A DNA stretch of 64,000 nt from the NCBI GenBank assembly GCA_018057925.1, contig JAGPCT010000001.1, positions 1 through 64,000 on the forward strand, read 5' to 3'. Origin of the DNA: Saprospiraceae bacterium (lineage in GTDB: Bacteria; Bacteroidota; Bacteroidia; Chitinophagales; Saprospiraceae). The notes beneath the pieces were generated by a model. The model did not search any database. It was not told the DNA's origin and saw only the letters and a program-made list of their open reading frames with translations. Within the stretch, counting starts at the first letter, position 1. Each line of letters opens with the position of its first letter. Of the stretch, positions 1-9,297 are shown in pieces. The translations under genes and the position numbers were made by a program.

Positions 1-22
1 AAATGATATATTTGCGCAATTG

Positions 23-94
23 GGCCCCTTAGTTCAACGGATAGAATAGAAGTTTCCTAAACTTTTGATCCAGGTTCGATTCCTGGAGGGGCTA
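23..94 (+). tRNA. tRNA-Arg (anticodon CCT)
   Basis: The sequence folds into a full cloverleaf. The acceptor stem pairs 23-29 with 87-93 (first pair G-U). The D arm is 32-47. The anticodon stem pairs 49-53 with 61-65 around loop TTCCTAA, giving anticodon CCT at 56-58, which reads AGG (Arg). The T arm is 70-86 with loop TTCGATT. The discriminator base is A94 and CCA is not encoded. Its promoter lies outside or at the very edge of the window. No integrase or att duplication was seen beside it. Confidence 0.95.
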
Positions 95-262
95 CTTAGA
101 TATTCCTAAACATTAGGTAAAATATTTCAATACATTATCAGTCTTCACCATCTGTATTTTCACAATCCACCTAAGATACACCCTTTTACTATGACAAATT
201 AGGAACAATCCATAGTTCATGATATAGCTTTTTTAGACTAATAATATCTATTTAATATTTTA

Positions 263-270
263 TACATTTG
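263..270 (+). promoter_or_regulatory. Bacteroidota -7 box for the ammonia-lyase gene
   Basis: TACATTTG fits the Bacteroidota -7 consensus TAnnTTTG exactly and lies 28 bases before the ATG at 299. A purine-rich AAGAAAGG precedes that ATG at normal spacing. The remaining bases 95-262 hold no gene that I can see. Confidence 0.6.
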
Positions 271-298
271 CATCTCTAAAAAATAAGAAAGGTTGAAA

Positions 299-1828
299 AT
301 GATATTACTAGGAAGCAAACCTTTAGAAATAGGCGATTTTGAAGAAATAGTATTTAATGGAAAAGCTGTAAATATTGACCAGGATGCTTTACGTAGGTGT
401 AAGGTCAATTGTGATTTTTTACAAAAATTTTCCGATAATAAAATTATATATGGAATCAATACCGGCTTCGGTCCGATGGCACAATATCGTATTAATGATG
501 ATGAAAGAGAAGAATTACAATTAAATTTAATAAGATCTCATTGCACCGGTAGTGGCAACCTTCTCCCGGATTCAGTTGTACGAAGTATTTTATTATCGAG
601 ATTAAACACCTTAGTATTAGGATATAGTGGCATTCACCATTCAGTCTTTGAACTTTTAGTACAATTTATCAACATGGGTATTTACCCGCAAATTTATGAA
701 CATGGAAGTGTAGGGGCAAGTGGCGATTTGGTTCAATTGGCTCAGGTAGCGCTTGTATTGATTGGCGAAGGTCGTTGTTCTTTCGATCAAAAAATAATCG
801 ATACGAAAGAATTATTTAAAACAAAAAAACTAAATCCCATTCAAATCGTATCCAGAGAAGGTTTGGCTATTATTAATGGTACATCGGCTATGACCGGCAT
901 CGGACTGATTAATATTATCAGGGCAAAGCAGTTATCCAAAATAGCCATAATGGCGACTTGCCTGATTAATGAAATTGTAAATTCATTTGATGACCATTTT
1001 GCTCAAGCCTTAAATGATGTAAAACAACATGCCGGTCAAAAGATTGTAGCAAGTTACATGCGTGAATATCTAACAGATAGTCAGTGCATTAGAAAACGTG
1101 AAAGCATATATTACAATAACATACCGGATGAATATATTTTAAATGATAAAGTGCAGGAATACTATTCATTGCGATGTGTGCCTCAAATATTAGGGCCGAT
1201 ATGGGATACAATTGAATATGCAGAAAAAGTCTTAATCAATGAAGTTAATTCAGTCAATGATAATCCGATAATATCTACCGAACATCAATATGTTTTCCAT
1301 GGTGGTAATTTCCATGGTGATTATGTAGCTCTGGAGATGGATAAAATAAAAATAGCCATTACGAGGCTTTCAATGCTCATGGAGAGACAATTAAACTTCC
1401 TCCTTAATGATCATTTAAACCAAAAACTTCCGCCTTTTGTCAATTTAGGAAAATTAGGCTTTAATTTCGGTCTCCAAGGAGCACAATTTACTGCCACATC
1501 TACCACAGCTGAGAATCAAACACTCTCCTACCCTATGTACCTCCATAGTATTTCTTGCAACAAAGACAATCAGGATATTGTCAGCATGGGAAGCAATGCA
1601 GCTATGATGGCTCGTAAAGTTATTGAAAACTCATTTGAAGTTATCACAATCCATCTAATGGCTGTAAATACTGCTATTGAATACCTTTCGATTCAAGATA
1701 AGCTAGCTCCTGCAACAAATAATTTTTACAATAAAATTAAAGAGTTTATTCCACCTGTTAAGGATGACAAACCATTGTCAGACATTATCAATCAAGCAAA
1801 TCGAAAATTAAAAGAAATGCGTTTTTAA
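299..1828 (+). CDS. Aromatic amino acid ammonia-lyase (flexirubin-type tyrosine ammonia-lyase)
   Basis: The enzyme removes ammonia from an aromatic amino acid to give the cinnamate-type acid. The 510-residue length and the MIO cofactor triad Ala-Ser-Gly (about 140-142, in GSVGASGDLVQ) identify the HAL/PAL/TAL family. The YGINTGFGP block near 51 supplies the catalytic Tyr. Ser80-His81 (LIRSHCTG) occupies the substrate-selectivity position. As I recall it, the same pattern occurs in the Flavobacterium johnsoniae tyrosine ammonia-lyase of the flexirubin pigment cluster, and the overall sequence resembles that protein more than HutH. The ATG at 299 is preferred over a TTG at 293 because it has proper spacing from the AAGAAAGG ribosome site. 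A fabG homologue follows after 9 bases, as in flexirubin clusters. Tyrosine as substrate is an inference; no hutU, hutI or hutG lies nearby to suggest histidine degradation. Confidence 0.88.
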   Translation: MILLGSKPLEIGDFEEIVFNGKAVNIDQDALRRCKVNCDFLQKFSDNKIIYGINTGFGPMAQYRINDDEREELQLNLIRSHCTGSGNLLPDSVVRSILLSRLNTLVLGYSGIHHSVFELLVQFINMGIYPQIYEHGSVGASGDLVQLAQVALVLIGEGRCSFDQKIIDTKELFKTKKLNPIQIVSREGLAIINGTSAMTGIGLINIIRAKQLSKIAIMATCLINEIVNSFDDHFAQALNDVKQHAGQKIVASYMREYLTDSQCIRKRESIYYNNIPDEYILNDKVQEYYSLRCVPQILGPIWDTIEYAEKVLINEVNSVNDNPIISTEHQYVFHGGNFHGDYVALEMDKIKIAITRLSMLMERQLNFLLNDHLNQKLPPFVNLGKLGFNFGLQGAQFTATSTTAENQTLSYPMYLHSISCNKDNQDIVSMGSNAAMMARKVIENSFEVITIHLMAVNTAIEYLSIQDKLAPATNNFYNKIKEFIPPVKDDKPLSDIINQANRKLKEMRF

Positions 1829-1837
1829 ATTACCAAT

Positions 1838-2569
1838 ATGAAGAAATATGCATTAGTAACCGGTGGTAGCCGTGGAATTGGCAGAGCTGTATGCCTTCAA
1901 TTGGCAGCCGATGGATATAACCTGATAATAAATTATAAGAGTAATGACGCCGCTGCCAACGAGCTTCTCAACCTGTTAATGGCAACTGGCGGGCATCATT
2001 GTTTGTTAAAATATGACGTTTCTGACCCGATTCAAACCGAAAAGTGTCTTAATAGCTGGATTAAGGACAATCCGGAAGCAATAATTCATGTCTTAGTCAA
2101 TAATTCCGGTATTAGAAAAGATAACTTATTGATATTTATGCCCAATGAAGATTGGGAAAATGTCATCGATACCAATCTAAATTCATTCTTTTATACAACC
2201 AAAATCATTTCTCATTTGATGGTAAGAAATAGGTCGGGCCGTATCATCAACATGGTCTCTTTATCCGGTTTAAAAGGACTTCCGGGACAAACCAATTACT
2301 CGGCCTCCAAAGCAGGATTAATTGGCGCTACAAAGGCATTGGCTCAGGAATTGGCTAAAAGAAATATCACTGTTAATGCAATTGCTCCCGGCTTTATCAA
2401 ATCTGATATGACATCGGATTTAAATGAATCCGAACTGATTCCCCTAATACCGATGAATCGCTTTGGTCAACCGGAAGAAGTAGCTAGTTTAGTTTCATTC
2501 TTGGCAAGTGACAAATCTTCATACATTACCGGACAGGTTATTTCTATCAATGGCGGATTGTACGGTTAA
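1838..2569 (+). CDS. fabG: 3-oxoacyl-ACP reductase, SDR family (FabG-like)
   Basis: This 243-residue short-chain dehydrogenase has the NADP-binding motif TGGSRGIG near the N-terminus, NNSG at about 88-91, and a catalytic triad readable as Ser141, Tyr154 and Lys158 (Tyr-Ser-Ala-Ser-Lys). The family reduces 3-oxoacyl-ACP in fatty acid or polyene elongation. It is placed 9 bases behind the ammonia-lyase and is almost certainly co-transcribed with it. This suggests an aryl-polyene or flexirubin reductase rather than the housekeeping FabG, but the rest of such a cluster is not here. Its stop codon lies inside the left end of repeat copy A. Confidence 0.85.
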   Translation: MKKYALVTGGSRGIGRAVCLQLAADGYNLIINYKSNDAAANELLNLLMATGGHHCLLKYDVSDPIQTEKCLNSWIKDNPEAIIHVLVNNSGIRKDNLLIFMPNEDWENVIDTNLNSFFYTTKIISHLMVRNRSGRIINMVSLSGLKGLPGQTNYSASKAGLIGATKALAQELAKRNITVNAIAPGFIKSDMTSDLNESELIPLIPMNRFGQPEEVASLVSFLASDKSSYITGQVISINGGLYG

Positions 2570-2720
2570 AAACGAATTCAACAGTATAGGTTTTGAAAAA
2601 CCTTATAGTGCTGATTATGAGTATAATATCGAAAGCCGAATCGTATCAATAACTTCAATAACCCATTGATTACGAGTCGTAAATCGAATCTGCATTTGTC
2701 ATTTATTGAATTTGGATTAA
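2566..2720 (+). repeat. Dispersed intergenic repeat, copy A
   Basis: This is one of a family of imperfect ~150-bp repeats. It begins with TTAA followed by a CGAATTCAAC-type end and finishes with TTGAATTTGGATTAA, which is roughly the inverted complement of the start. Inside are an AGGTTTTGAAAAACCT mini-hairpin, the conserved core TAGTGCTGATTATGAG, and a second weaker stem ending in CCATTGATTACGAG. It sits between the convergent fabG and pyrF genes. The rest of this intergenic region, up to 2791, shows nothing else. Confidence 0.7.
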
Positions 2721-2791
2721 ACCCAATCCACGTCGATTATATTTTTAATTGCAACTAATAAGTGTATGATATTGATTAAGAAATAATTACA

Positions 2792-3595
2792 TCATTTCAA
2801 ATAAAGTAAAATATCTTTCATCTCATCATGAATTTCTCTTGCTGCCCTATTAACAGCGTTATAATCTCCGGCATATATCACCTGACGGCTATAATTGGCT
2901 AAGACACCAACTGTCTCTATTGATAAATAAGGTTTTATATCTTTCAACTTTCCACCCTGCGCACCAAATCCGGGTACCAGCATAAAGTGATGAGGTGCTA
3001 ATTGTCTAATTTCAATAAATTCTTCTAAATTATTAGCTCCTACGACAAACATCGTATTCTCTATTTTGCCCCAAGTCATTGCTTTTCTAAGGACATTTAT
3101 ATAAAGTGGTTCATTCTCCCCAACCATCAGTGTTTGAAAGTCCTTACTTCCGGGATTAGATGTTTTTATAAGCAGGATAATCCATTTGTCTTTGTATTTA
3201 AAATAGGGAGCAACTGAATCAAGCCCCATATAAGGTGAAAGAGTTATCGCATCAACATTTAATTTTTTAAAAAATGCCTCTGCGTATTTTTCAGTTGTAT
3301 TGCCAAGGTCGCCTCTTTTTGCATCTGCTATGACAAAGTGTTCATTACCTATATAATTGATTGTTTTTTCTAAGCTATTCCACCCACCGGATCCCTGTGA
3401 TTCAAAAAATGCTGTATTGGGCTTATAAGCAACACAATGCTCACGCGTTGCATCGATAACCATTTTACAAAACTCAAAAATTGGATCTTCAAAATTATGG
3501 AAACTATCCGGTATTTTATTAATATCAGGATCTAGACCTATACATAAAAAGCTACCTTTAGCAAGTATCCTTTCAGTTAACTTATTAAGATTCAT
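2792..3595 (-). CDS. pyrF: Orotidine 5'-phosphate decarboxylase
   Basis: The enzyme catalyses the last step of UMP synthesis, decarboxylating OMP. The 267 residues include CIGLDPD near the N-terminus and DAKRGDLGNTTEKYA around residue 90, where the Asp-Lys catalytic tetrad characteristic of the longer PyrF subfamily lies. A C-terminal phosphate-binding region (VPGFGAQGG) is also present. It is the last gene of a minus-strand group mrp, nifU-like, pyrF with gaps of 2 and 14 bases. The ATG at 3595 is the natural start. Confidence 0.93.
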   Translation of the reverse strand: MNLNKLTERILAKGSFLCIGLDPDINKIPDSFHNFEDPIFEFCKMVIDATREHCVAYKPNTAFFESQGSGGWNSLEKTINYIGNEHFVIADAKRGDLGNTTEKYAEAFFKKLNVDAITLSPYMGLDSVAPYFKYKDKWIILLIKTSNPGSKDFQTLMVGENEPLYINVLRKAMTWGKIENTMFVVGANNLEEFIEIRQLAPHHFMLVPGFGAQGGKLKDIKPYLSIETVGVLANYSRQVIYAGDYNAVNRAAREIHDEMKDILLYLK

Positions 3596-3609
3596 TGAAT
3601 AAGTAATAT

Positions 3610-3855
3610 TTAATTGGGCAAGCCTTCCTGTACTTCAATACTGGTAATTTCAGGCACTCTATGCTTAAGAACTTGTTCAACTCCACCTTTTAGTGTCATT
3701 GCTGACATGCTGCACATACCACAGTTACCTAACCACCTGACAATCAATTTGCTATTATCAATAATCTCCACAACTTCAATGTCTCCTCCATCAACATGAA
3801 GATGAGGTCTTATTTCATTGAGTGCCGATTCTACTCTAAACTTTAAATCTTCCAT
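3610..3855 (-). CDS. NifU-type Fe-S cluster scaffold (C-terminal domain protein)
   Basis: This 81-residue protein consists only of the NifU C-terminal domain. It carries the Cys-x-x-Cys pair in NCGMCSMSAMTLKGG, which binds a [4Fe-4S] cluster for delivery to apoproteins. It lies 2 bases downstream of the Mrp-type ATPase gene, whose family also carries Fe-S clusters, so the two probably act together in cytoplasmic Fe-S maturation. No SUF or ISC genes are in the window. Confidence 0.88.
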   Translation of the reverse strand: MEDLKFRVESALNEIRPHLHVDGGDIEVVEIIDNSKLIVRWLGNCGMCSMSAMTLKGGVEQVLKHRVPEITSIEVQEGLPN

Positions 3856-3857
3856 GG

Positions 3858-4952
3858 TTAAGATTTGATTTCAACTATTTTTGCTTTACCTTGATTTTCA
3901 AGGACTTTATTTAAGTGCAAGATAAGGTTTTTTCCTATTTCTTCAAATAACTTTGAGTTGCCGCCATTAATATCTGTTCTATAGGCTATTCCTTGATCGC
4001 CTGATTCTCGCAACCCCATAGTTATAGGCACTTGTCCTAAGACTGAAGACTTACTTTCTTTTGCAAGTCTTTCACCTCCACCTTCACCAAAGATATAATA
4101 GCGGCTATCAGGCAACTCTTCCGGAGTAAACCAAGCCATATTTTCCACGACACCTACAATAGGTACGCTAATTTGTTCCATCCTAAACATATTCATAGCT
4201 CTAAGCGCATCTGCAAAAGCTACTTCCTGCGGAGTTGTAACAATTACTGCACCGGAAAGCGGGACGGTCTGCACTAAAGTCAATTGAATATCTCCTGTTC
4301 CCGGAGGTAAATCAACAATCATAAAATCCAATTCTTCCCATACCGTATCTTCAATAAATTGTTTGATAATACCCGTCAGACGCGGACCTCTTAAAACTAC
4401 AGCCTGATCGGGCTCAATAATATTTCCAATGGACATTGTCTGTACGCCATTGACATCTATTGGTACCAGTTTTGTTTTTCCATATACGTCCGTTACAGAT
4501 GGTCGCTGCCCTTTCAATCCAAGCATTGTAGGCAAAGAAGGTCCATAAATATCAGCATCTAACAAGCCGACCTTGAATCCCAATCTATTTAATGCAAAAG
4601 CCAAATTTACAGAGATCGTGGATTTTCCAACCCCACCTTTACCGGAGGCAACTGCGATAATGTTCTTGATCTGAGGTAAAGGCGATGGTTTTCCGACTAA
4701 ATCAGCTGAACGAGTAACCATGTGCACATCAACATCCAATTCCGGAAAGGAAGATTGGACACTGAAAACAATCGCCTGATGTAAATTACCCTTATCCGTA
4801 CTATCCAAGGTATTGGAATATATTAAAACCTGCAATTCTTCACCATTCAGCACAATATCCTTTAAAAGACCTGATGCGACAATATTTTGCCCGGTTTTTG
4901 GATCCTTGATGCTTGTTAATAATTGTCTAATTTCTGAAACACTAATTTCCAT
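3858..4952 (-). CDS. Mrp/ApbC-family Fe-S carrier P-loop ATPase
   Basis: The 364-residue protein has an N-terminal DUF59/MIP18-type domain (about 1-85). A deviant Walker A P-loop SGKGGVGKSTIS follows near residue 105, then DADIYGPS and DLPPGTGD, all typical of the Mrp/NBP35/ApbC group that transfers Fe-S clusters. I start it at the ATG at 4952; an upstream TTG at 4967 would add only five residues with no domain support. First gene of the group with the NifU-type scaffold and pyrF. Confidence 0.9.
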   Translation of the reverse strand: MEISVSEIRQLLTSIKDPKTGQNIVASGLLKDIVLNGEELQVLIYSNTLDSTDKGNLHQAIVFSVQSSFPELDVDVHMVTRSADLVGKPSPLPQIKNIIAVASGKGGVGKSTISVNLAFALNRLGFKVGLLDADIYGPSLPTMLGLKGQRPSVTDVYGKTKLVPIDVNGVQTMSIGNIIEPDQAVVLRGPRLTGIIKQFIEDTVWEELDFMIVDLPPGTGDIQLTLVQTVPLSGAVIVTTPQEVAFADALRAMNMFRMEQISVPIVGVVENMAWFTPEELPDSRYYIFGEGGGERLAKESKSSVLGQVPITMGLRESGDQGIAYRTDINGGNSKLFEEIGKNLILHLNKVLENQGKAKIVEIKS

Positions 4953-5149
4953 TTTCTGTAAACACAAAGAAGATTAAAAGGTTTTCTAAGTATGTAATAT
5001 TTATGATATAAATACTACTTTTTACCCGAATTCTTATTAAAGGTACAATAGTTTCTTTAAGAAATATATTGCTAACTGTTTGTTGTGTTGAAATTCAAAT
5101 AGTCACGAATTTATATGTTCCCAAATATTTGATAATCAACTTATTGCGA

Positions 5150-5300
5150 TTAAGTTAGATGTAATTCAGCAGTAAAGGTTTTATAAAACCGTATAGTGCT
5201 GATTATGAGGGTTAATCCCGATGTACGAATCGTTTCAATGGCTTCTGTAAACCATTGATTACGAGTCATAAATGAAATCCATAAATATCTTTTGGGAAAC
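5150..5300 (+). repeat. Dispersed intergenic repeat, copy B
   Basis: Same family as copy A. It has TTAA at 5150-5153, then GTAATTCAGCAGTAAAGG, an AGGTTTTATAAAACC mini-hairpin, the core TATAGTGCTGATTATGAG, and a well-formed stem TCAATGG / CCATTGA near 5245-5270. The right end (about TTTTGGGAAAC) is degraded and its boundary approximate. It occupies the middle of the 512-base divergent gap 4953-5464. The flanks of that gap are AT-rich. A near-match to a -7 box (TTATTTTG, 5448-5455) lies just before the glycosyltransferase start. Confidence 0.65.
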
Positions 5301-5464
5301 CTTGTCTAAAGACTTAAATGATTGAAAAAGCAATCAAATAATAATTCTAATCATCAAATTTCAATAATTAATATTTAAATAAAATAAATATTTAATCGAT
5401 TCTTTTTAAATGCATCTACAAAATATCCCACAAAAGTTTTGTTTTTCTTATTTTGCGCCTTCTT

Positions 5465-6457
5465 ATGGAACCAAACAAGAAAATATGTATTGTCACACCT
5501 GTCTTTAATGACTGGGAATGCCTTGAAATCTTATATAAGGAGCTGATAGAGGTTTTTGACGGCTTGTCGCATACTTTTTCTTTGTTAGCAGTCAATGACG
5601 GAAGTACACAAAAAATTCCGGATCATTTTCAAAGCAACCATGCCGTTGAGCTAGATAAAACAATACTTTTAAACAACAAGGATATTTATATATTAAAACT
5701 CCAAAGAAATTTGGGTCACCAAAAGGCAATAGCTTGTGGAATATCCATAGTAAATGATGTATTTAATCCGGACTATGTCATCGTTATGGATTCCGACGGA
5801 GAAGACAAACCTACAGACATCATCAAACTGATGGATGCTGACCTGAACGGAGAGAAAATAATATTTGCACAACGACGAAGCCGTCAAGAAAGCTATTTAT
5901 TTAAGTATATGTACCAAATTTACAAGGTCGTCTTCAAAATATTGAGCGGCTATGTAATTTCCTTTGGTAATTTTGTTTTAATTCCCAAAAACCAACTCTC
6001 ACATTTGGTTTTTATTTCTGAAATATGGAATCATTTTCCGGGTGGAATAATGCGATCTAGAATACCTTATATCAGTGTGCCTATTGATAGGGGAAAAAGG
6101 TATCAGGGACAATCCAAGATGAGCTTGGTTTCTTTGGTACAACATGGGATTAGTAGCATCACGGTCAACATTGACATTGTTTCTGTTAGATTGCTGTTAT
6201 TTTCTGTTGCATTGATGTTTATTACCTTTGCTATGTTTTGTATTCTAATAAGTTTGAAACTATTTGGCAGTTATGCCATTCCGGGCTGGACGTCAACTAT
6301 TTCAATAGGTTTATTAATGATTATGTTACAATCTTTTTTCTTTTCATTACTGCTCACCTTTATGGTTTTAAACGCAAGGGTTCAAAAGAATTTTATTCCG
6401 GCTCTCAACCATTTGGATTACATTCGCTCATTAAATCAATATAAATTAAATGTCTAA
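5465..6457 (+). CDS. Family 2 glycosyltransferase with C-terminal membrane segments (polyprenyl-phosphate type)
   Basis: The N-terminal GT-A domain starts CIVTPVFNDWECL and contains the metal/nucleotide-binding DSDGEDKP near residue 110. The C-terminal ~90 residues hold two hydrophobic segments after a GQSKMS motif. This layout is typical of DPM1/GtrB-like enzymes that load a sugar onto a polyprenyl phosphate at the inner membrane. The ATG at 5465 is used; a TTG at 5453 would add four residues and falls in the likely promoter. Its end overlaps the next gene by 8 bases, so the two are coupled. Sugar specificity cannot be told. Confidence 0.85.
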   Translation: MEPNKKICIVTPVFNDWECLEILYKELIEVFDGLSHTFSLLAVNDGSTQKIPDHFQSNHAVELDKTILLNNKDIYILKLQRNLGHQKAIACGISIVNDVFNPDYVIVMDSDGEDKPTDIIKLMDADLNGEKIIFAQRRSRQESYLFKYMYQIYKVVFKILSGYVISFGNFVLIPKNQLSHLVFISEIWNHFPGGIMRSRIPYISVPIDRGKRYQGQSKMSLVSLVQHGISSITVNIDIVSVRLLLFSVALMFITFAMFCILISLKLFGSYAIPGWTSTISIGLLMIMLQSFFFSLLLTFMVLNARVQKNFIPALNHLDYIRSLNQYKLNV

Positions 6458-7157
6458 TATCGAATATATTGGTAATGAATTAGAGCTTTTTAAGTATGCC
6501 CGCAACTGGAAATCTTATTATAGTAAGGCTATCGAAGGATTTATTAAAGGTGATGTCTGTGAGGTGGGTGCGGGTCTTGGTGGAACAACTACCGCTCTAA
6601 TAAATGCGAATACCAATTCTTGGCTTGCAATAGAACCGGATGCTGAATTGGCGAATCAAATAGAAACAGAGATAATCGGAAATCCATTTGCACAAAAAGT
6701 CACTGTTTTACATGGCACTTTAGATGATGTTCAAGATGATATACTATTTGATACTATTTTATATATCGATGTGATTGAACATATTGAACATGATTTACTG
6801 GAGTTTCAAAATGCAATAAAGAAATTAAAGAAAGGTGGACATCTAATTATTCTCGTACCTGCCTTCAACTGGTTATACAACGAATTTGACAAAAACATTG
6901 GTCACTATAGGCGTTACAACAAGGAAATGTTAAACAATTTAGCCATAGGAACAGAAGTAACGAAGGTAAAGATGGACTACTATGATAGTTTGGGATTATT
7001 CGCCTCCGTTGTAAATAAATTATTTTTAAAAAAACCTGTCCCTTCTCCTGAAAACATACGATTATGGGACAAAAATCTAATACCGCTTTCCAAGATTATA
7101 GACCCAGTTATTTTAAGATTATTTGGAAAATCTCTAATAGGAATTTGGAAAAAGTAG
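6450..7157 (+). CDS. Class I SAM-dependent methyltransferase
   Basis: The 235 residues carry SAM motif I (CEVGAGLGG near residue 38), an acidic post-I residue (IEPDAE) and a motif IV-like stretch DTILYIDVIEHIEHD. The IDVIEH pattern is common in small-molecule methyltransferases of the Methyltransf_11/UbiE type. Overlap with the preceding glycosyltransferase and proximity to the next membrane glycosyltransferase suggest it modifies a lipid-linked sugar or glycan, but the substrate is unknown. Confidence 0.8.
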   Translation: MSNIEYIGNELELFKYARNWKSYYSKAIEGFIKGDVCEVGAGLGGTTTALINANTNSWLAIEPDAELANQIETEIIGNPFAQKVTVLHGTLDDVQDDILFDTILYIDVIEHIEHDLLEFQNAIKKLKKGGHLIILVPAFNWLYNEFDKNIGHYRRYNKEMLNNLAIGTEVTKVKMDYYDSLGLFASVVNKLFLKKPVPSPENIRLWDKNLIPLSKIIDPVILRLFGKSLIGIWKK

Positions 7158-7183
7158 TTTATAACCATTAACACAATTAAAAA

Positions 7184-9295
7184 ATGGAATCAAAAGAAAA
7201 TGTAATCATGAATTGGAGTTATAAGGAAGACCTTTTCAAAAAATTATTTATTGGACTTTCATTCGTATTATTAATTGGCATGCCTATACTCAGTTTTGAT
7301 TTCGGTATTACCGGAGATGAGCTTGTGCATAAACAGAATGGGGAAAATGTACTCAAATATCTTCAATCCGGCGGCGTTGATACAACATATCGTACCTATA
7401 AAAATTTGTATTTATACGGAGCATTGTTTGATGCGAGTGCTGCCATGGTGTATGAAAACATGCCAAAGTCAGATCCATATACAATAAGGCATTTCTTGAA
7501 TTCATTATTTGGGGCAGGACTGATGATTTTTACGGGATTATTGGCAAGGCAATTGAGTCGTAGTTGGTTGGTAGCATTTTTAGCCATGTTATTGACAGTC
7601 TTATCGCCAAGGATATTTGGAGACAGCATGAATAATCCCAAGGATATACCCTTTGCATTAGCCTATGTAATGTCTATTTTAGGAATTATACGATTCAACT
7701 CCTTTTTGCCAAAGTGGAATTGGAAAGCAGCCATTTTCCTTGGCTTATCCATGTCAATGGCACTGAATATACGTGTCGGCGGCTTACTGCTCATGGCATA
7801 CTTTGGTTTATACACACTTACAAACCTATATATTAAGCGAAAAGAGTTTAAGGATTCAGGACTTAATATCATAGCATTATTAGGAAAATCAATTGCTTTA
7901 GGGATAGTATCATTTTTTCTTGGTTTGATATTCTTTCCTTATTCACATTCTGCGCCTATAACTAATACGCTTAGTGCATTGAAAGTAATGTCAAATTTTG
8001 ATGTAGCAATAAGGATGTTATTTGAAGGTAGAGCTTTATGGTCAGACGAAATACCATGGTACTATATCCCAAAATGGTTAAGTATGGCTATTCCAATCAG
8101 TGTGTTAGTTGGATTTGTATTATTTTTTATCCGTCTAAAATCTATTGTTAAAGCAAATGCTTGGTTACCCATTGCATTTGTAGGGTTTGTTGGTATTTTC
8201 CCGGTCGTATATGCAGTATATAAGCACAGTTCTTTATACGATGGCATCAGGCATTTTATGTTTTTAATGCCGATGATCAACGTTTTAGCGGCCATGGGTT
8301 GGGCGATGCTTGTTTTTTCATTGTTCAAATCTATGTTTAAATGGGTTGTTCCTGCATTGTTGGGCATCTTGTTATTGTTGCCATTACGGTTTATGATTGC
8401 CGCACACCCCAATGAATATATTTATTTTAATGAGTTATCAGGGGGCATTAAAAAAGCCTATGGAGAATACGAAACAGATTATTGGATGAATTCGATGAAG
8501 GAATTGTCCCTTTGGTTGATAAAAAATGATGAAAGAATAAAAAAAGGAGAACAAGTAATTGTATGTACAAATAGTATAGATCCGGTAAAGCATTATTTTG
8601 AACGCTATGCGCCCAATGTGAAGGTTTTATATGCTTCTTTTAAAAATAGGTATAAGCAAAAAGCAGACTATTATTTGTCTATTCCGAGATTTATAGATAG
8701 TGATTTAATCAAAAACGGTTCGTGGCCTCCTCAAGAATTAATCCATTCTGTAAAAGTTGATGGTGTTATGGTAGGTGCATTATCCAAGTATATGGATACG
8801 TTGACTTATGCAGGGTTAAATTCTTTGAAAACAATGAATCTCAATCAGGCAAAGCAATATTTCCTGGGTGCAGTTACACGTGATAGTAAAAATGAAATAG
8901 CATTAACCGAATTGATCAATTCATACATTAACATGGATTCTTTAGCTCAAGCAAATGTATGGGCTGACAAAGGCTTAGCCTTAGCCCCAAATTATGAAGA
9001 TTTTCTGCTTGCCAAAGGGCTAATTTTGATCAGACAAGGTAATATTAGAGGAGCATACGATTACATTGATCAGTGTAAAAAATTGAACAAACGAAACGTA
9101 ACTGCTTTCTTTTATAGTGCCATGATTATGGATAACCAGAAAAATTATAGTGCTGCATTGGACGACTTACAAAGAGTTATCGAGCAAGCCCCGAATTTCA
9201 AACAAGCCTATTTGTTAGGCGCTCAAATCATGCAAAATAGTGGAAATCCGGATGCCGCAGCGAAATACATGCAATATGCCAATCAGTTAAAATAA
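7184..9295 (+). CDS. Membrane glycosyltransferase (GT39/ArnT-like) with C-terminal TPR repeats
   Basis: This 703-residue polytopic protein has an early periplasmic-loop motif GITGDE (41-46). The acidic pair after the first transmembrane helix is the catalytic signature of the GT-C PMT/ArnT superfamily. About ten hydrophobic segments follow up to roughly residue 420. From about residue 560 to the end the protein is soluble and reads as tetratricopeptide repeats ([30 protein letters not shown]). It probably transfers a sugar from a polyprenyl-phosphate donor such as that made by the upstream GT2. An alternative ATG lies at 7208. The acceptor is unknown. Confidence 0.75.
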   Translation: MESKENVIMNWSYKEDLFKKLFIGLSFVLLIGMPILSFDFGITGDELVHKQNGENVLKYLQSGGVDTTYRTYKNLYLYGALFDASAAMVYENMPKSDPYTIRHFLNSLFGAGLMIFTGLLARQLSRSWLVAFLAMLLTVLSPRIFGDSMNNPKDIPFALAYVMSILGIIRFNSFLPKWNWKAAIFLGLSMSMALNIRVGGLLLMAYFGLYTLTNLYIKRKEFKDSGLNIIALLGKSIALGIVSFFLGLIFFPYSHSAPITNTLSALKVMSNFDVAIRMLFEGRALWSDEIPWYYIPKWLSMAIPISVLVGFVLFFIRLKSIVKANAWLPIAFVGFVGIFPVVYAVYKHSSLYDGIRHFMFLMPMINVLAAMGWAMLVFSLFKSMFKWVVPALLGILLLLPLRFMIAAHPNEYIYFNELSGGIKKAYGEYETDYWMNSMKELSLWLIKNDERIKKGEQVIVCTNSIDPVKHYFERYAPNVKVLYASFKNRYKQKADYYLSIPRFIDSDLIKNGSWPPQELIHSVKVDGVMVGALSKYMDTLTYAGLNSLKTMNLNQAKQYFLGAVTRDSKNEIALTELINSYINMDSLAQANVWADKGLALAPNYEDFLLAKGLILIRQGNIRGAYDYIDQCKKLNKRNVTAFFYSAMIMDNQKNYSAALDDLQRVIEQAPNFKQAYLLGAQIMQNSGNPDAAAKYMQYANQLK

Positions 9296-9297
9296 AA

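Noticed and set aside
23-94. tRNA gene as an integration site for a genomic island
   Set aside because: No integrase, no repeated tRNA 3' end seen downstream, and the following genes look native.
105-117. CCTAA/TTAGG hairpin as terminator of the tRNA
   Set aside because: Only a 5-bp stem with a 3-base loop and no T tract; too weak to call.
299-1828. Histidine ammonia-lyase (HutH) of a hut operon
   Set aside because: No hutU, hutI or hutG nearby, a FabG partner instead, and overall similarity to flexirubin tyrosine ammonia-lyase. The Ser-His pair alone does not decide it.
8062-8412. 116-residue open frame on the minus strand
   Set aside because: It lies wholly inside the membrane glycosyltransferase gene, in another frame, and has no recognisable domain.
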